The notes beneath the pieces are model-generated. The model had not been told where the DNA came from. It saw nothing but the letters and a program-made list of their open reading frames with translations, and did no database searches. This document shows, one piece after another, positions 34,268 to 42,303 of a DNA stretch of 64,000 nt (position 1 is the first letter of the stretch; every line of letters begins with the position of its first letter). A program made the translations under genes and the position numbers. The DNA lies in the NCBI RefSeq assembly GCF_015390235.1, contig NZ_VUOH01000004.1, forward strand, positions 248,001-312,000, in the 5' to 3' direction. Source of the DNA: Quadrisphaera sp. INWT6 (GTDB taxonomy: Bacteria; Actinomycetota; Actinomycetes; Actinomycetales; Quadrisphaeraceae).

Positions 34268-36175
34268 ACCCGCCCCGTCGGGGAGGTCCACACGAAGCTG
34301 CCCGGAGTCGGCTGGGCCAGGTCCCAGCCGCCGTGGGTCTTGGCGTTGTGCCAGGACTGGCAGATGCAGCCCAGGTTGCCCGCCTCGGTCAGCCCGCCCC
34401 GCAGCCTGGTGGGCGTGGACGGCCCCCAGGCGGTGGTGTGGTCGAGCTGCGTGGCCCCGCCGCGGGCGGCGTGTGGCAGACCGGGGAGATGCAGACGCCG
34501 TCGCGGGCGCGCACGTGGGCAGCCAGCAGCGTCGAAGGCCGGTAGGAGACCTCGATGCGGGTGGCGGGGTCGGACGGGTCCGGAGCAGCGACCTGGTCGA
34601 GCAGCAGCGCCAGGTGCGCTGCAGTGCTCGCACCGCTGGTGTCAGCGCCGGTCGTGGGCGGGGGCAGCGTCCACCGGGAGCGGTGGATGAGCACCCCGGT
34701 GCCGGGGTCGGCGACCAGCCGCCGCCAGCAGGCAGCGCGGACGGCGGCGCGGGTGGTCTCTGGCGACAGGCGTCCGATGCCGGGGACGTGCCCGAAGGGG
34801 CCGTGCCCGGCCAGGGCCCGGCGGGCGGCGCGCTCGCGGCGGGTCCTGGTCAGCCGCTCAGCGCGCGTCGAAGGACCGGCGGGGCTCCGCCGCGGCGCAG
34901 GCACGCGGGGGTCGTGGGGCGGGCGGGGTCGTTCACCGCCCTGCGGCCCTTGGGGGTCCGTCGTTCTGCCGCTCTCGGGCCCGCCGTCTGGTCCGGGCCC
35001 ACCGTCAGGCCCACGGTCAGGCCCGTCGTCCGGCCCGCCGCCGGGGTCTTCGGGGCCCTCGTCGGCGAGGTCGTCGGCGAAGACCACGACGTGGATCTCC
35101 GACAGGCGTGCTCGCTGCTCGGGGGTGGGAATGATCACCGGCGCGCGGGTGTCCGGGGCCAGCCCCAGTTCCGTGCCCTCCGCGTCGCCTGCCTCCTGGT
35201 CGACGCCGTCGTCGAGCACCTCCGGCGTCAGGCTGACGTCGCCCACGACGAGGCTGACCAGCACATCGGCCCGGATCTGCGGCAGGGAGCGCCGGTCCTT
35301 CGCGCCGTCCTCGCCCGCGTCCTTCGCCGCGGTGGCCACCTGCTGGATCACCTGCCACACGCGCGCGGCGTCCGCCGCCTCCAGCTCGGCCACCACCTGG
35401 CGGCAGCCCGCCCTGCGCGAGCGGCGCAGGAAGACGTCGCGCTCCTGGACGCCGGCGGCCATCGACCGCGCCGCGAACCCCGGGTCGGCCGCCAGCGCGG
35501 CCTCCTCCAGGGCGTCGGCCAAGCGGGCCCGGCTGAGCGTCGTCGCCGCCTCGACGGCCTTCGCCTCGACCGTCCGGCGCGCCCGGTCACCGGCGGGCCC
35601 CTCGGGCAGGCGCCGGCACACGTCGGCCAGCGCCTCCAGCTGCGCGGGGTCATCACCCCGCGGGTGAGCGCCTCCTCCGCCGTCGGCAGCTCGGCGAGCT
35701 GGCGGGCCAGCCCGACCAGGTGCGTGGCGGTGCGACCAGCGACGCGAAGCACCGGGGCCAGCTCGTCGGAGGCCGGCCGGCGGGAGTCCCTGGCGTGGGC
35801 CCGGGAAGGCTGCTCGGCCAGCTTGGCGGCGTCCAGCCGGGCCACCGACTCCAGCTTCAGCGAGAACAGGTAGGAGGTGGCCCGCTCCACCGCGGCGGTG
35901 ACCTCGGTCCACTCCCTGCTCGTCAGGTCGAGCTCGGACGACGCACCGAGGGCGGCGTGCAGGGCGTCCACGGCGGCGACCAGCCCTGGGCCGGCGGGCT
36001 CGTCCAGGGCGTCGGCGAAGGCGGGGCGGATGCGGCGGCGCTCGGCGAGCGAGCCCGTCAGCGGGTCGGCGCGCAGGGCCCGGACCCACCACTCCTCGCT
36101 GGAGCGGCGCACCTCCCGGGCGGGCTCCCCGGCCGGGTCGCCGAGGGCCCGCTCGTGAAGTGCGCTCGAGGTCAT
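34213..36175 (-). pseudogene. DUF222/HNH endonuclease (13E12-repeat type), two frameshifts
   Basis: About 654 aa after correcting two indels (near 35660 and 34468). The DUF222 region holds SSELDLTSREWTEVTAAVER, TRGVMTP then AQLEALADVCRRL, and PQIRADVLVSLVVGD. A Gly/Pro/Asp low-complexity insert (about 35000-35060) precedes the HNH domain: DGVCISPVCHTP, TQLDHTTAW, GGLTEAGNLGCICQSWHNAK. HNH and zinc-type residues are intact. Such proteins are abundant selfish or nuclease genes in actinobacteria. ATG 36175 has TAGCGT 7 nt upstream. It overlaps the Nudix gene tail to tail by 55 bp. Confidence 0.82.
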
Positions 36176-36295
36176 GTCTCCGACGCTAGAAGTCGCCACC
36201 GACAGCCCGGTGTCGGCGTCGTCGCAGGTCAGGAGTGTGATCGGGACCTCACGGAACGCGACGAGCCGCGCCCGAGAGGACCAGCGCAGGCCGGC

Positions 36296-36724
36296 TCACA
36301 CCGGAGCGGTGAGCGGGTCGGGCGCGCTGCGGCTGCGTCCGCCGTCGCTCACGACGGCGAACCCCTCGCGCGCCCAGTACTCGAACCCGCCGACCAGCTC
36401 CTTCACGCGGCTGTAGCCGGCGGTCGCCAGCACGAGACCCGCCTTGGTGCTGCCGTTGCACCCCGGTCCCCAGCAGTAGACGACGACCTCCGCGTCGAGG
36501 GAGGGCGCGTGCTCGCCGATGCGCGCATCCAGCTCGGCGAGCGGCACGTGCACGGCGCCGGGGATTCGCCCCTGCGCCCACCCGGCGTCCGAGCGGACGT
36601 CGACGACGAGCGGGCCGCTCCCGGTGGCCCGCGCGTGCGCGAGGTCGGCGGGGTCCGTCTGGTGCGCGAGCCGCGCGGCGAAGAACTCGACGGCTGAGGC
36701 GGCGCTGTGGGTGGGGGTGCTCAT
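36296..36724 (-). CDS. Rhodanese-like sulfurtransferase
   Basis: 142-aa single rhodanese domain. GPLVVDVRSDAGWAQGRIPG is the CH2A motif region, AVHVPLAELD follows, and the active-site loop is YCWGPGCNGSTKAG with the catalytic Cys in CWGPGC, giving a six-residue loop. KELVGGFEYWAREGF closes the domain. It transfers sulfane sulfur to a thiol acceptor such as cyanide, thioredoxin or glutathione-like thiols. ATG 36724 is the natural start. It is divergent from an Lrp/AsnC regulator, which probably controls it. Confidence 0.88.
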   Translation of the reverse strand: MSTPTHSAASAVEFFAARLAHQTDPADLAHARATGSGPLVVDVRSDAGWAQGRIPGAVHVPLAELDARIGEHAPSLDAEVVVYCWGPGCNGSTKAGLVLATAGYSRVKELVGGFEYWAREGFAVVSDGGRSRSAPDPLTAPV

Positions 36725-36818
36725 GACTGCGATCGAACGCCACCGGCACCGCGCCGAACAGGGGACGACGACGGCGAGCGCCTCCGCCCGCCGTCGATCC
36801 GCCGGTACTTTCCGTGTC

Positions 36819-37277
36819 ATGCCGTCGAACCCACGGGTGGTCCTGGACGACGTCGACCGGAGGGTCGTCGAGGCCCTGCAGCGCGCCGGACGGATGAGCG
36901 TCGCCGACCTCGCCCGCGCGGTGAACCTGTCGCCCAGCGCCACCGCCGACCGGCTCCGCCGCCTCACCGACGGCGGCGTCATCACGGGGTACGCCGCGAC
37001 CGTCGACCCCGAGGCCCTGGGCTACACCGTGCAGGCGTTCGTGCGCCTGGCCTACCCGACCGGCAACTACAAGCCGTTCCACGACCTGCTCGCCGTGCTG
37101 CCCGAGGTCGTGGAGGCCCACCACGTCACCGGCGACGACTGCTTCATCCTCAAGGTGCTGGCCCGGTCGATGCGCGACCTGGAGCGCATCGCCGGCAAGC
37201 TCGCGACCCTCGGCGCGATCACCACCAGCGTCGTCTACTCCAGCCCGCTGCCGTCGCGCCCGCTCGCCCCCGCCTGA
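36819..37277 (+). CDS. Lrp/AsnC-family transcriptional regulator
   Basis: 152-aa regulator. LDDVDRRVVEALQRAGRMSV is the first helix and LARAVNLSPSATADRLRRLT is the helix-turn-helix. The AsnC/RAM ligand domain follows (YTVQAFVRLAYPTGNYKPFH, VEAHHVTGDDCFILKVLARS). It probably responds to an amino acid and controls the divergent rhodanese gene, by analogy with other such divergons. ATG 36819 has TACTTT 7 nt upstream, so the mRNA is probably leaderless. Confidence 0.92.
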   Translation: MPSNPRVVLDDVDRRVVEALQRAGRMSVADLARAVNLSPSATADRLRRLTDGGVITGYAATVDPEALGYTVQAFVRLAYPTGNYKPFHDLLAVLPEVVEAHHVTGDDCFILKVLARSMRDLERIAGKLATLGAITTSVVYSSPLPSRPLAPA

Positions 37278-37294
37278 CCCGCGAGGTGCCCTCA

Positions 37295-37678
37295 TCAGTA
37301 GGAGGCGTCACCGATCCGGAACCAGACGGCCTTGCCCGCCGCACCGGGCTCCACGCCCCACTGCGACGACAGCAGGTCGACCAGGGCCAGCCCCCGCCCG
37401 CTCTGGGCGTCGTGCCCGAGGTCCCGGACCACGGGGGCGTCGGCGGAGCCGTCGCTGACGCGCACGTGCATCCCCTCCTCGCCGCGGCACTCGATCTCGG
37501 TGGTGATGGGCGGTGAGCCGTGGCGCACCGCGTTGGTGACCAGCTCGCTGACCAGCCACCGCGCGTTCGTCAGGACCCGGGAGGCGTGCACGGGGCAGTG
37601 GGCCTCCTCGACGAAGGCGCGGGCCCTCGCCGGGGCCTCCAGGTCCATCGGGAGCGTCAGGGAGACCGACGGGGTCAC
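37295..37678 (-). CDS. RsbW-like serine kinase/anti-sigma ATP-binding protein
   Basis: 127-aa GHKL ATPase domain. RWLVSELVTNAVRHG is the N box, VSDGSADAPVV the G1 region and SGRGLALVDLLSSQWGVEPG the G2 region. There is no phosphoacceptor or regulatory domain, as in the small RsbW/SpoIIAB-like proteins of actinobacteria that bind anti-sigma antagonists or act in partner-switching. GTG 37678 is chosen, but GTG 37684 or the ATG of PMDLEAP are possible. It is divergent from the SigE gene, which suggests but does not prove a functional link. Confidence 0.8.
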   Translation of the reverse strand: MTPSVSLTLPMDLEAPARARAFVEEAHCPVHASRVLTNARWLVSELVTNAVRHGSPPITTEIECRGEEGMHVRVSDGSADAPVVRDLGHDAQSGRGLALVDLLSSQWGVEPGAAGKAVWFRIGDASY

Positions 37679-37802
37679 GTCACACACGTGGTGGTTCCTG
37701 CCCTGCCGCCCGCCGTTGACACACCCGTCTGCGCCAAGATCCCCCTCACGGCTGCCAACCGGTCGACCACCCGCCGCGTATGGAGTGCCGAGGAGGTGGG
37801 GC

Positions 37803-38348
37803 ATGGGTGCGTCGGGTCCGTCGGTGGTGGAGTCGTTCGAGGAGTTCGCCGCGTTCGCCATCCCCCGGCTGCGGCGGGTGGCCTACGCCTACTGCCAGGA
37901 CTGGCACCGCACCGACGACGCCGTGCAGAGCGCGCTGGAGCGCGTCTACGGGGCGTGGGCGCGCGTCCGCCCCGGTGACGCGTACGGCTACACCCGCACC
38001 ACGCTGGTCCGCCTGCTCGTGTCCGAGGGCCGCCGCCCGTGGCGCCGCCGCGAGGTCACCACCGACGACGTGGCCCTCCACGAGCCGGTCCGTCGCCGGG
38101 GCGACGACGACGGCGATCCCGCCGCCACCGGCGAGGCGGACCTGTTCGCGGTGCTGTCCGGGCTCACCGGCGGGCAGCGCGCCGTCGTCGTCCTGCGGTA
38201 CTTCGAGAACCTCTCGGTCAGCGAGACCGCGCACGTCCTGCGGTGCAGCGAGGGCACCGTGAAGAGCCAGGCCCACGCCGCCCGGCAGGCCCTGCGGGCG
38301 CTGCTGGCCGACCCCGTCGAGCGAGTCGAGCGAGGAGCGCAGCGGTGA
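37803..38348 (+). CDS. SigE-family ECF RNA polymerase sigma factor
   Basis: 181-aa ECF sigma factor. Region 2 includes FAIPRLRRVAYAYCQDWHRT and AVQSALERVYGAWARV; region 4 includes LTGGQRAVVVLRYFENLSVS and ETAHVLRCSEGTVKSQAHAA. This is the SigE subgroup common in Streptomyces and relatives. The stop overlaps the GTG of the next gene (GTGA), so the downstream membrane protein is translationally coupled and is probably its regulator or sensor. A TTGACA lies upstream at 37716 but no well-spaced -10 is clear. Confidence 0.92.
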   Translation: MGASGPSVVESFEEFAAFAIPRLRRVAYAYCQDWHRTDDAVQSALERVYGAWARVRPGDAYGYTRTTLVRLLVSEGRRPWRRREVTTDDVALHEPVRRRGDDDGDPAATGEADLFAVLSGLTGGQRAVVVLRYFENLSVSETAHVLRCSEGTVKSQAHAARQALRALLADPVERVERGAQR

Positions 38349-39649
38349 ACCAGCCCGAGGAGGACGCCGTCGACCTCGACGTCGTCGCAGACCCCACCGC
38401 CTCCGCGCGCGACCGTGCCGACGACGCCGCACTCGGCGTGCTGGTGCGGACGCGCCTGCAGGCGCTGGAGCTGCCGCCCTCGCGGGTCGACGTCGCGGCC
38501 GCCACCCGGCGCGGCGCGGACCTCGGTGCCCGGGCGAGGCGGCGCACGGCGTGGGCGGCGGTGGGCGCGGTGGCTGCGGCGGCCGCCGTCGTCGCCGTGG
38601 TGGTGGTCGGCGGGGGTCACAGCGGCCCGGCTGAGCGAGGCGACGTCGACGCTTCCGTCGCCACCGACGGAGGCGGTGGGACGACGGCGGTGCCCCTGCG
38701 CGCCGGGGTGCCCGACCTGCCGCCGGACGAGGTCGAGCGCTTGCAGGCGCTCCAGGACGCCGGGTACACGGGCGCCAAGTTCTGGGGATCCATCGCCTCG
38801 TCGGTGACCCTGGCCGCCTGCTCCACCACCGAGTCCGAGATCGGACACATCCCCTCACCTGCCGCTCTTGACGGTCTGGCGACCAGTGCTCTGCAGCAGC
38901 AGTGCGCCACCGCAGATGTCGGGGGAGCGCGGTTCCTGTACCGCTTCTACCTCCCGCAGGGCGTCAGCCTCGACGACGTCACCTTCGGCGATGCGACGGA
39001 CCACGGGGTCTCCTGGACCCAGACGCAGGTGGACGGCTCTGCCGACCACGTCGCCACGGAGGACGCACCTGATTCACCGGGCGGTGGCGTCACGACCGTC
39101 GTGTGGCGCCAGTCGTCCGCGTCGGTCCACCGCTACGGACCCACGCGGACCGAGGTCACGTGGACAGAGCCTGACGCGTGGGCCGACCAGGACGGCACCC
39201 ACCCCGTCACCGTCCGCGCCGTCGTGGCGGCCGACCCCGTGCTCGCCGTCCGCGCCGCCAACGGCTTCGTCAACCAGGGCGGGATCCGGGTGCTGCACGA
39301 CGACGACGGCACCCTGCTGCTCGTGCCGGACTCAGCGCCGGGCTTCGAGATGCAGGCCCTGGGCGGGGGGACGCTCGCCCGGACGCCCGAGGGCTGCCTG
39401 GTCCTCGAGCACGGGTCGTACGGCGTCCAGCTGGTGCTGTGGCCCTTCGGCACGACGTGGGACCCGACGTCGCAGGTGCTCACCGTGCCCGCCGACCGGA
39501 ACAGCACCACCGACTACCGCCTCGGTGACGAGGTGAGCCTCGGCGGCGGCGAGAGCGACGGCCAGTACGCGAAGGACCTCGTCCCGGCCAGCTGCGCTTC
39601 TGACAAGGTCTGGATCGGGGGCTCCGCGGTGGTGCTGCCGGGAGGGTGA
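38345..39649 (+). CDS. SigE-coupled membrane protein, candidate anti-sigma factor
   Basis: 434-aa protein. The cytoplasmic segment (residues 1-65) is acidic then basic, as in anti-sigma factors but without a zinc-binding His-x3-Cys-x2-Cys motif. One transmembrane helix (about 68-88, AAVGAVAAAAAVVAVVVVGG) is followed by a large extracytoplasmic part. Its last 110 residues (GGGTLARTPEGCLVL, YRLGDEVSLGGG, a final Cys) match the domain of the 29813-30283 product. Its start overlaps the SigE stop. The anti-sigma role is inferred from coupling and topology, not from a known motif. Confidence 0.75.
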   Translation: MNQPEEDAVDLDVVADPTASARDRADDAALGVLVRTRLQALELPPSRVDVAAATRRGADLGARARRRTAWAAVGAVAAAAAVVAVVVVGGGHSGPAERGDVDASVATDGGGGTTAVPLRAGVPDLPPDEVERLQALQDAGYTGAKFWGSIASSVTLAACSTTESEIGHIPSPAALDGLATSALQQQCATADVGGARFLYRFYLPQGVSLDDVTFGDATDHGVSWTQTQVDGSADHVATEDAPDSPGGGVTTVVWRQSSASVHRYGPTRTEVTWTEPDAWADQDGTHPVTVRAVVAADPVLAVRAANGFVNQGGIRVLHDDDGTLLLVPDSAPGFEMQALGGGTLARTPEGCLVLEHGSYGVQLVLWPFGTTWDPTSQVLTVPADRNSTTDYRLGDEVSLGGGESDGQYAKDLVPASCASDKVWIGGSAVVLPGG

Positions 39650-39676
39650 GGGACCGCCCACCGGTAGACAACTGCC

Positions 39677-40416
39677 ATGACCGTCTACCTCGGCGGCGGC
39701 GGCAGCGCCCAGCAGGAGGCCGCCGTGTGGCGCCCGATGTTCGCCCGCCGTCCCCGCGTCCTCTACTGGCCCTTCGCCCTGGGCCACCACATGCTCCCGG
39801 CGCCGAGGGCTGGCTGCGCGGCTCGCTCGAGGAGTTCCAGAGCGGCCTCGACGTGGTCACCTGGACCACCCTCGACGGGCACGACCAGGCGGAGCTGGCC
39901 GGGTCCGACCTGCTCTTCATCGGCGGCGGCAACACCTTCGACCTGCTGGCGCACCTGCGAGCGCACGGTGCGCTGGGCTGGGTCCGCACCCACCTCGACG
40001 GCGGCGGAGACCTCTACGGGGGCAGCGCGGGGGCGGTCCTGGCCGGTGCGTCGGTCGACATCGCTGCGTGGGCCGACGAGAACACCACCGGGCTCGCAGC
40101 CCCCGACGAGCTCGCGGGCCTGGGGCTGCTGCCCGGGGGCGCGCTGCTCCCGCACTTCACCGAGGACGACGTGCCGCGCGCCCGGGAGTGGTCGGCGCAG
40201 CACGGGCTGGAGGTGCTCGGGGTCCCCGAGGCGTCCGGCCTCGTCATCGACGGCGACGACGTCGTGGTGGCCGGCCCCGAGCCGGTGTGGCGCTGCACGC
40301 CCCAGGACGCCGAGGCCCTCCCCGCTGGCACCCGGTTCCCGGTCAGTCCTCCAGCAGGAGGTGCTCGTGCACCAGGACGACCGCCTGCACCCGGTCGCGC
40401 AGGCCCAGCTTGGTGA
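39677..40416 (+). pseudogene. Peptidase E (S51) family protein, frameshifted
   Basis: TVYLGGGGSAQQEAAVWRPM opens the protein from ATG 39677. One G missing near 39797-39800 moves the frame, after which EGWLRGSLEEFQSGLDVVTW, LLFIGGGNTFDLLAHLRAHG and LYGGSAGAVLAGA follow. The last contains the nucleophile Ser of the S51 Ser-His-Glu triad. LLPHFTEDD and GVPEASGLVIDGDDVVV complete the family. It would be a cytoplasmic dipeptidase for Asp-X or a cyanophycinase-like enzyme. TAGACA lies exactly 6 nt before the ATG. The reading frame runs 74 bp into the convergent regulator gene, so the native stop may be nearer. Confidence 0.8.
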
Positions 40417-40999
40417 GCACGCGGGAGACGTGCGTCTTGACGGTCTGCTCGCCGATGAAGCAGGCCCGGGCCACCTCGGCGTTCGACAGGCCCCGCCCCA
40501 CCTGGAGGAGCACCTCGCGCTCGCGGGCGGTGAGCGCCTCCAGACCGGGCGGCGGCGGCCGTCGCGGTGACGGGCGGTCCGCGGCCACCCCGGCGGCGAA
40601 GCGCTGGGCGAGCCGGCGCGTCACCGAGGGGTCGATCAGCGCGTCACCGCGGGCGGCGACCCGGATGGCGCCGAACAGCTCCTCCGTGGGCATGCCCTTG
40701 AGGCAGAAGCCGCTGATGCCGGCGCGCAGCCCGCGGAGCACGTACCCGTCGTCGTCGTAGGTCGTCAGGAGCACCACGCGGGTCGCCACCCCGCTGCCGA
40801 CGATGGTCTCGGCGGCCTCCAGCCCGTCGAGCACCGGCATGCGCACGTCCAGGACGGCGACGTCCGGCTGCAGCCCGGCGACGGCCTCGACGGCTGCCCG
40901 GCCGTCGCGCACGTCGGCCACGCAGGTCAGGTCGGGCTGGGTCTCCAGGGCTGCGCGCAGGCCGCTGCGGAAGAGGTCGTGGTCGTCAGCGAGCAGCAC
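40343..40999 (-). CDS. NarL/FixJ-family response regulator
   Basis: 218-aa regulator. Receiver: LLADDHDLFRSGLRAAL, phosphorylated Asp in VAVLDVRMPVLDG, Thr in VVLLTTY and Lys in GFCLKGMPTEEL. Effector: LTAREREVLLQVGRGLSNAE, VARACFIGEQTVKTHVSRVL, a standard LuxR-type HTH. It starts at GTG 40999 directly at the first beta strand, 25 nt after the kinase stop, with no better start in frame. It is the output partner of the adjacent kinase. The 3' end overlaps the convergent peptidase E reading frame. Confidence 0.92.
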   Translation of the reverse strand: MLLADDHDLFRSGLRAALETQPDLTCVADVRDGRAAVEAVAGLQPDVAVLDVRMPVLDGLEAAETIVGSGVATRVVLLTTYDDDGYVLRGLRAGISGFCLKGMPTEELFGAIRVAARGDALIDPSVTRRLAQRFAAGVAADRPSPRRPPPPGLEALTAREREVLLQVGRGLSNAEVARACFIGEQTVKTHVSRVLTKLGLRDRVQAVVLVHEHLLLED

Positions 41000-41024
41000 C
41001 CTGAGGGGCTCGGGACCGCGGCGC

Positions 41025-42293
41025 TCACGGGGCCTCCACCGCGAGGTCGACGCGCGTGCACCACGAGCCCCCGTCGTCGGAGGGCCCCGCCGTGGCGGTG
41101 CCGCCGAAGAGCTGCGCCCGGTGGGCCATCCCCGCGATCCCGCGCCCGGACCCTGCGGCGCCGCGTCGGGCCCCGGCGGGCGCCACGGGGTTGCGCGCGA
41201 TGACGGTCAGCGCGGCGTCGTCCTGCCGCAGGAGCAGGTGGAGCGACCCGTCGCCGTGCCGCTGGGCGTTGGTGAGCACCTCCTGCACGATGCGGTACGC
41301 CGCCAGCTGCGTCGAGCCGGGGAGCGCCGCGGGGTCGAGCCCCGGGGCCTCGAGGTCGACGCGCAGACCCGCGCGGCGGCTGCCCTCGAGGAGGGTCTCG
41401 ACGTCGGCCAGGCCCGGCTGCCGCGCTCCGTCGTCACCGCGGTCGGCGCCGCGCGCGAGGACGCCCAGCATGCGCCGGAGGTCGGCCATCGCGGCGCCGC
41501 TGGCACCCTCGACGTGCTGCAGCGACGCCAGCGCCGGGCGGTGGTCGTCGCTCCCCGTCCTCGCGTCCGCAGCGGCCAGCGCGAGGCGACCGGCGGCCGC
41601 GTGGACGCCGATGGCGCTCACGTGGTGGGAGATCGTGTCGTGCAGGTCGCGGGCGATCGCCCCGCGCTCCTCGGCGCGGGCCCGCTCCACCTCCGCCACC
41701 GCCCTCCTGCGCCGCTCCTCGGCGGCGCGCTCGACCTGCTCGATGTGGCCGGCGCGGCCCGTGGTGTACCGGCCCATCAGCCACGGGAGCAGCGTGTTGG
41801 CCACCGTGGTGACCGCCGCCCCCGCCGTCGGCACCCGGCCCGCGAGCTCCACCACCTGCGCCCCCGTCATGCCCAGGGCGAGCGCGGCGAGGGCCGCCCA
41901 CGACCGCCACCCCACCGTCCACGCCCCGGCCCGGTACCCGGCGACGGCCAGGCCGGTGGAGTTGCCGGTGCCCAGGTCGCGGACGCCGGTGAGCTGCCAC
42001 AGGAGGACGGCCGTCGCGCAGCGCACGACGCCGTGGACGACCGCCACCCACCCCGCGGTCCGCGCCGGTAGGGCGAGCAGCAGGTCGGCGGCCACGACGA
42101 CGGCCCCCGCGCCCCACAGCAGCACCTCAGGCGCCGCTGCTGCCGAGGCGGGCGCGGCGCGGACGGCGAGGGCGAAGAGGAGGCCGTCGCCCGCCGCTGC
42201 CAGCAGGGCGATCAGCAGCGCCTGCCGCCGCAGCCCCCCGTGCTCGTCGCTGCTCGTCATCGGGCTCGTCGTCGGGCTCGTCGTCGGGCTCAT
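41025..42293 (-). CDS. NarL-type sensor histidine kinase (HisKA_3)
   Basis: 422-aa kinase. The N-terminus has Ser/Thr/Pro repeats (SPTTSPTTSPM), then about six hydrophobic helices to residue 180 with little external sequence. A coiled linker (ERAAEERRRRAVAEVERARA) leads to the phosphoacceptor motif RGAIARDLHDTISHHVSAIG and the ATPase domain (YRIVQEVLTNAQRHGDG, GSGRGIAGMAHRAQLFGG). It phosphorylates the regulator encoded next. It follows the alpha/beta-hydrolase gene by 10 bp, so hydrolase, kinase and regulator form one operon. Confidence 0.9.
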   Translation of the reverse strand: MSPTTSPTTSPMTSSDEHGGLRRQALLIALLAAAGDGLLFALAVRAAPASAAAAPEVLLWGAGAVVVAADLLLALPARTAGWVAVVHGVVRCATAVLLWQLTGVRDLGTGNSTGLAVAGYRAGAWTVGWRSWAALAALALGMTGAQVVELAGRVPTAGAAVTTVANTLLPWLMGRYTTGRAGHIEQVERAAEERRRRAVAEVERARAEERGAIARDLHDTISHHVSAIGVHAAAGRLALAAADARTGSDDHRPALASLQHVEGASGAAMADLRRMLGVLARGADRGDDGARQPGLADVETLLEGSRRAGLRVDLEAPGLDPAALPGSTQLAAYRIVQEVLTNAQRHGDGSLHLLLRQDDAALTVIARNPVAPAGARRGAAGSGRGIAGMAHRAQLFGGTATAGPSDDGGSWCTRVDLAVEAP

Positions 42294-42303
42294 GGTCGGG
42301 GGC

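Noticed and set aside
34340-34490. Zinc-finger-like cysteines considered as a separate small gene
   Set aside because: They belong to the HNH domain of the frameshifted DUF222 gene once the frame is corrected.
37716-37721. TTGACA upstream of the SigE gene as a housekeeping promoter
   Set aside because: No acceptable -10 hexamer at 16-19 bp spacing; CAAGAT is only 13 bp away.
42258-42293. Repeats at the start of the NarL-type histidine kinase gene as a regulatory element
   Set aside because: They are in-frame Ser-Pro-Thr codons at the N-terminus; coding repetition is the simpler explanation.
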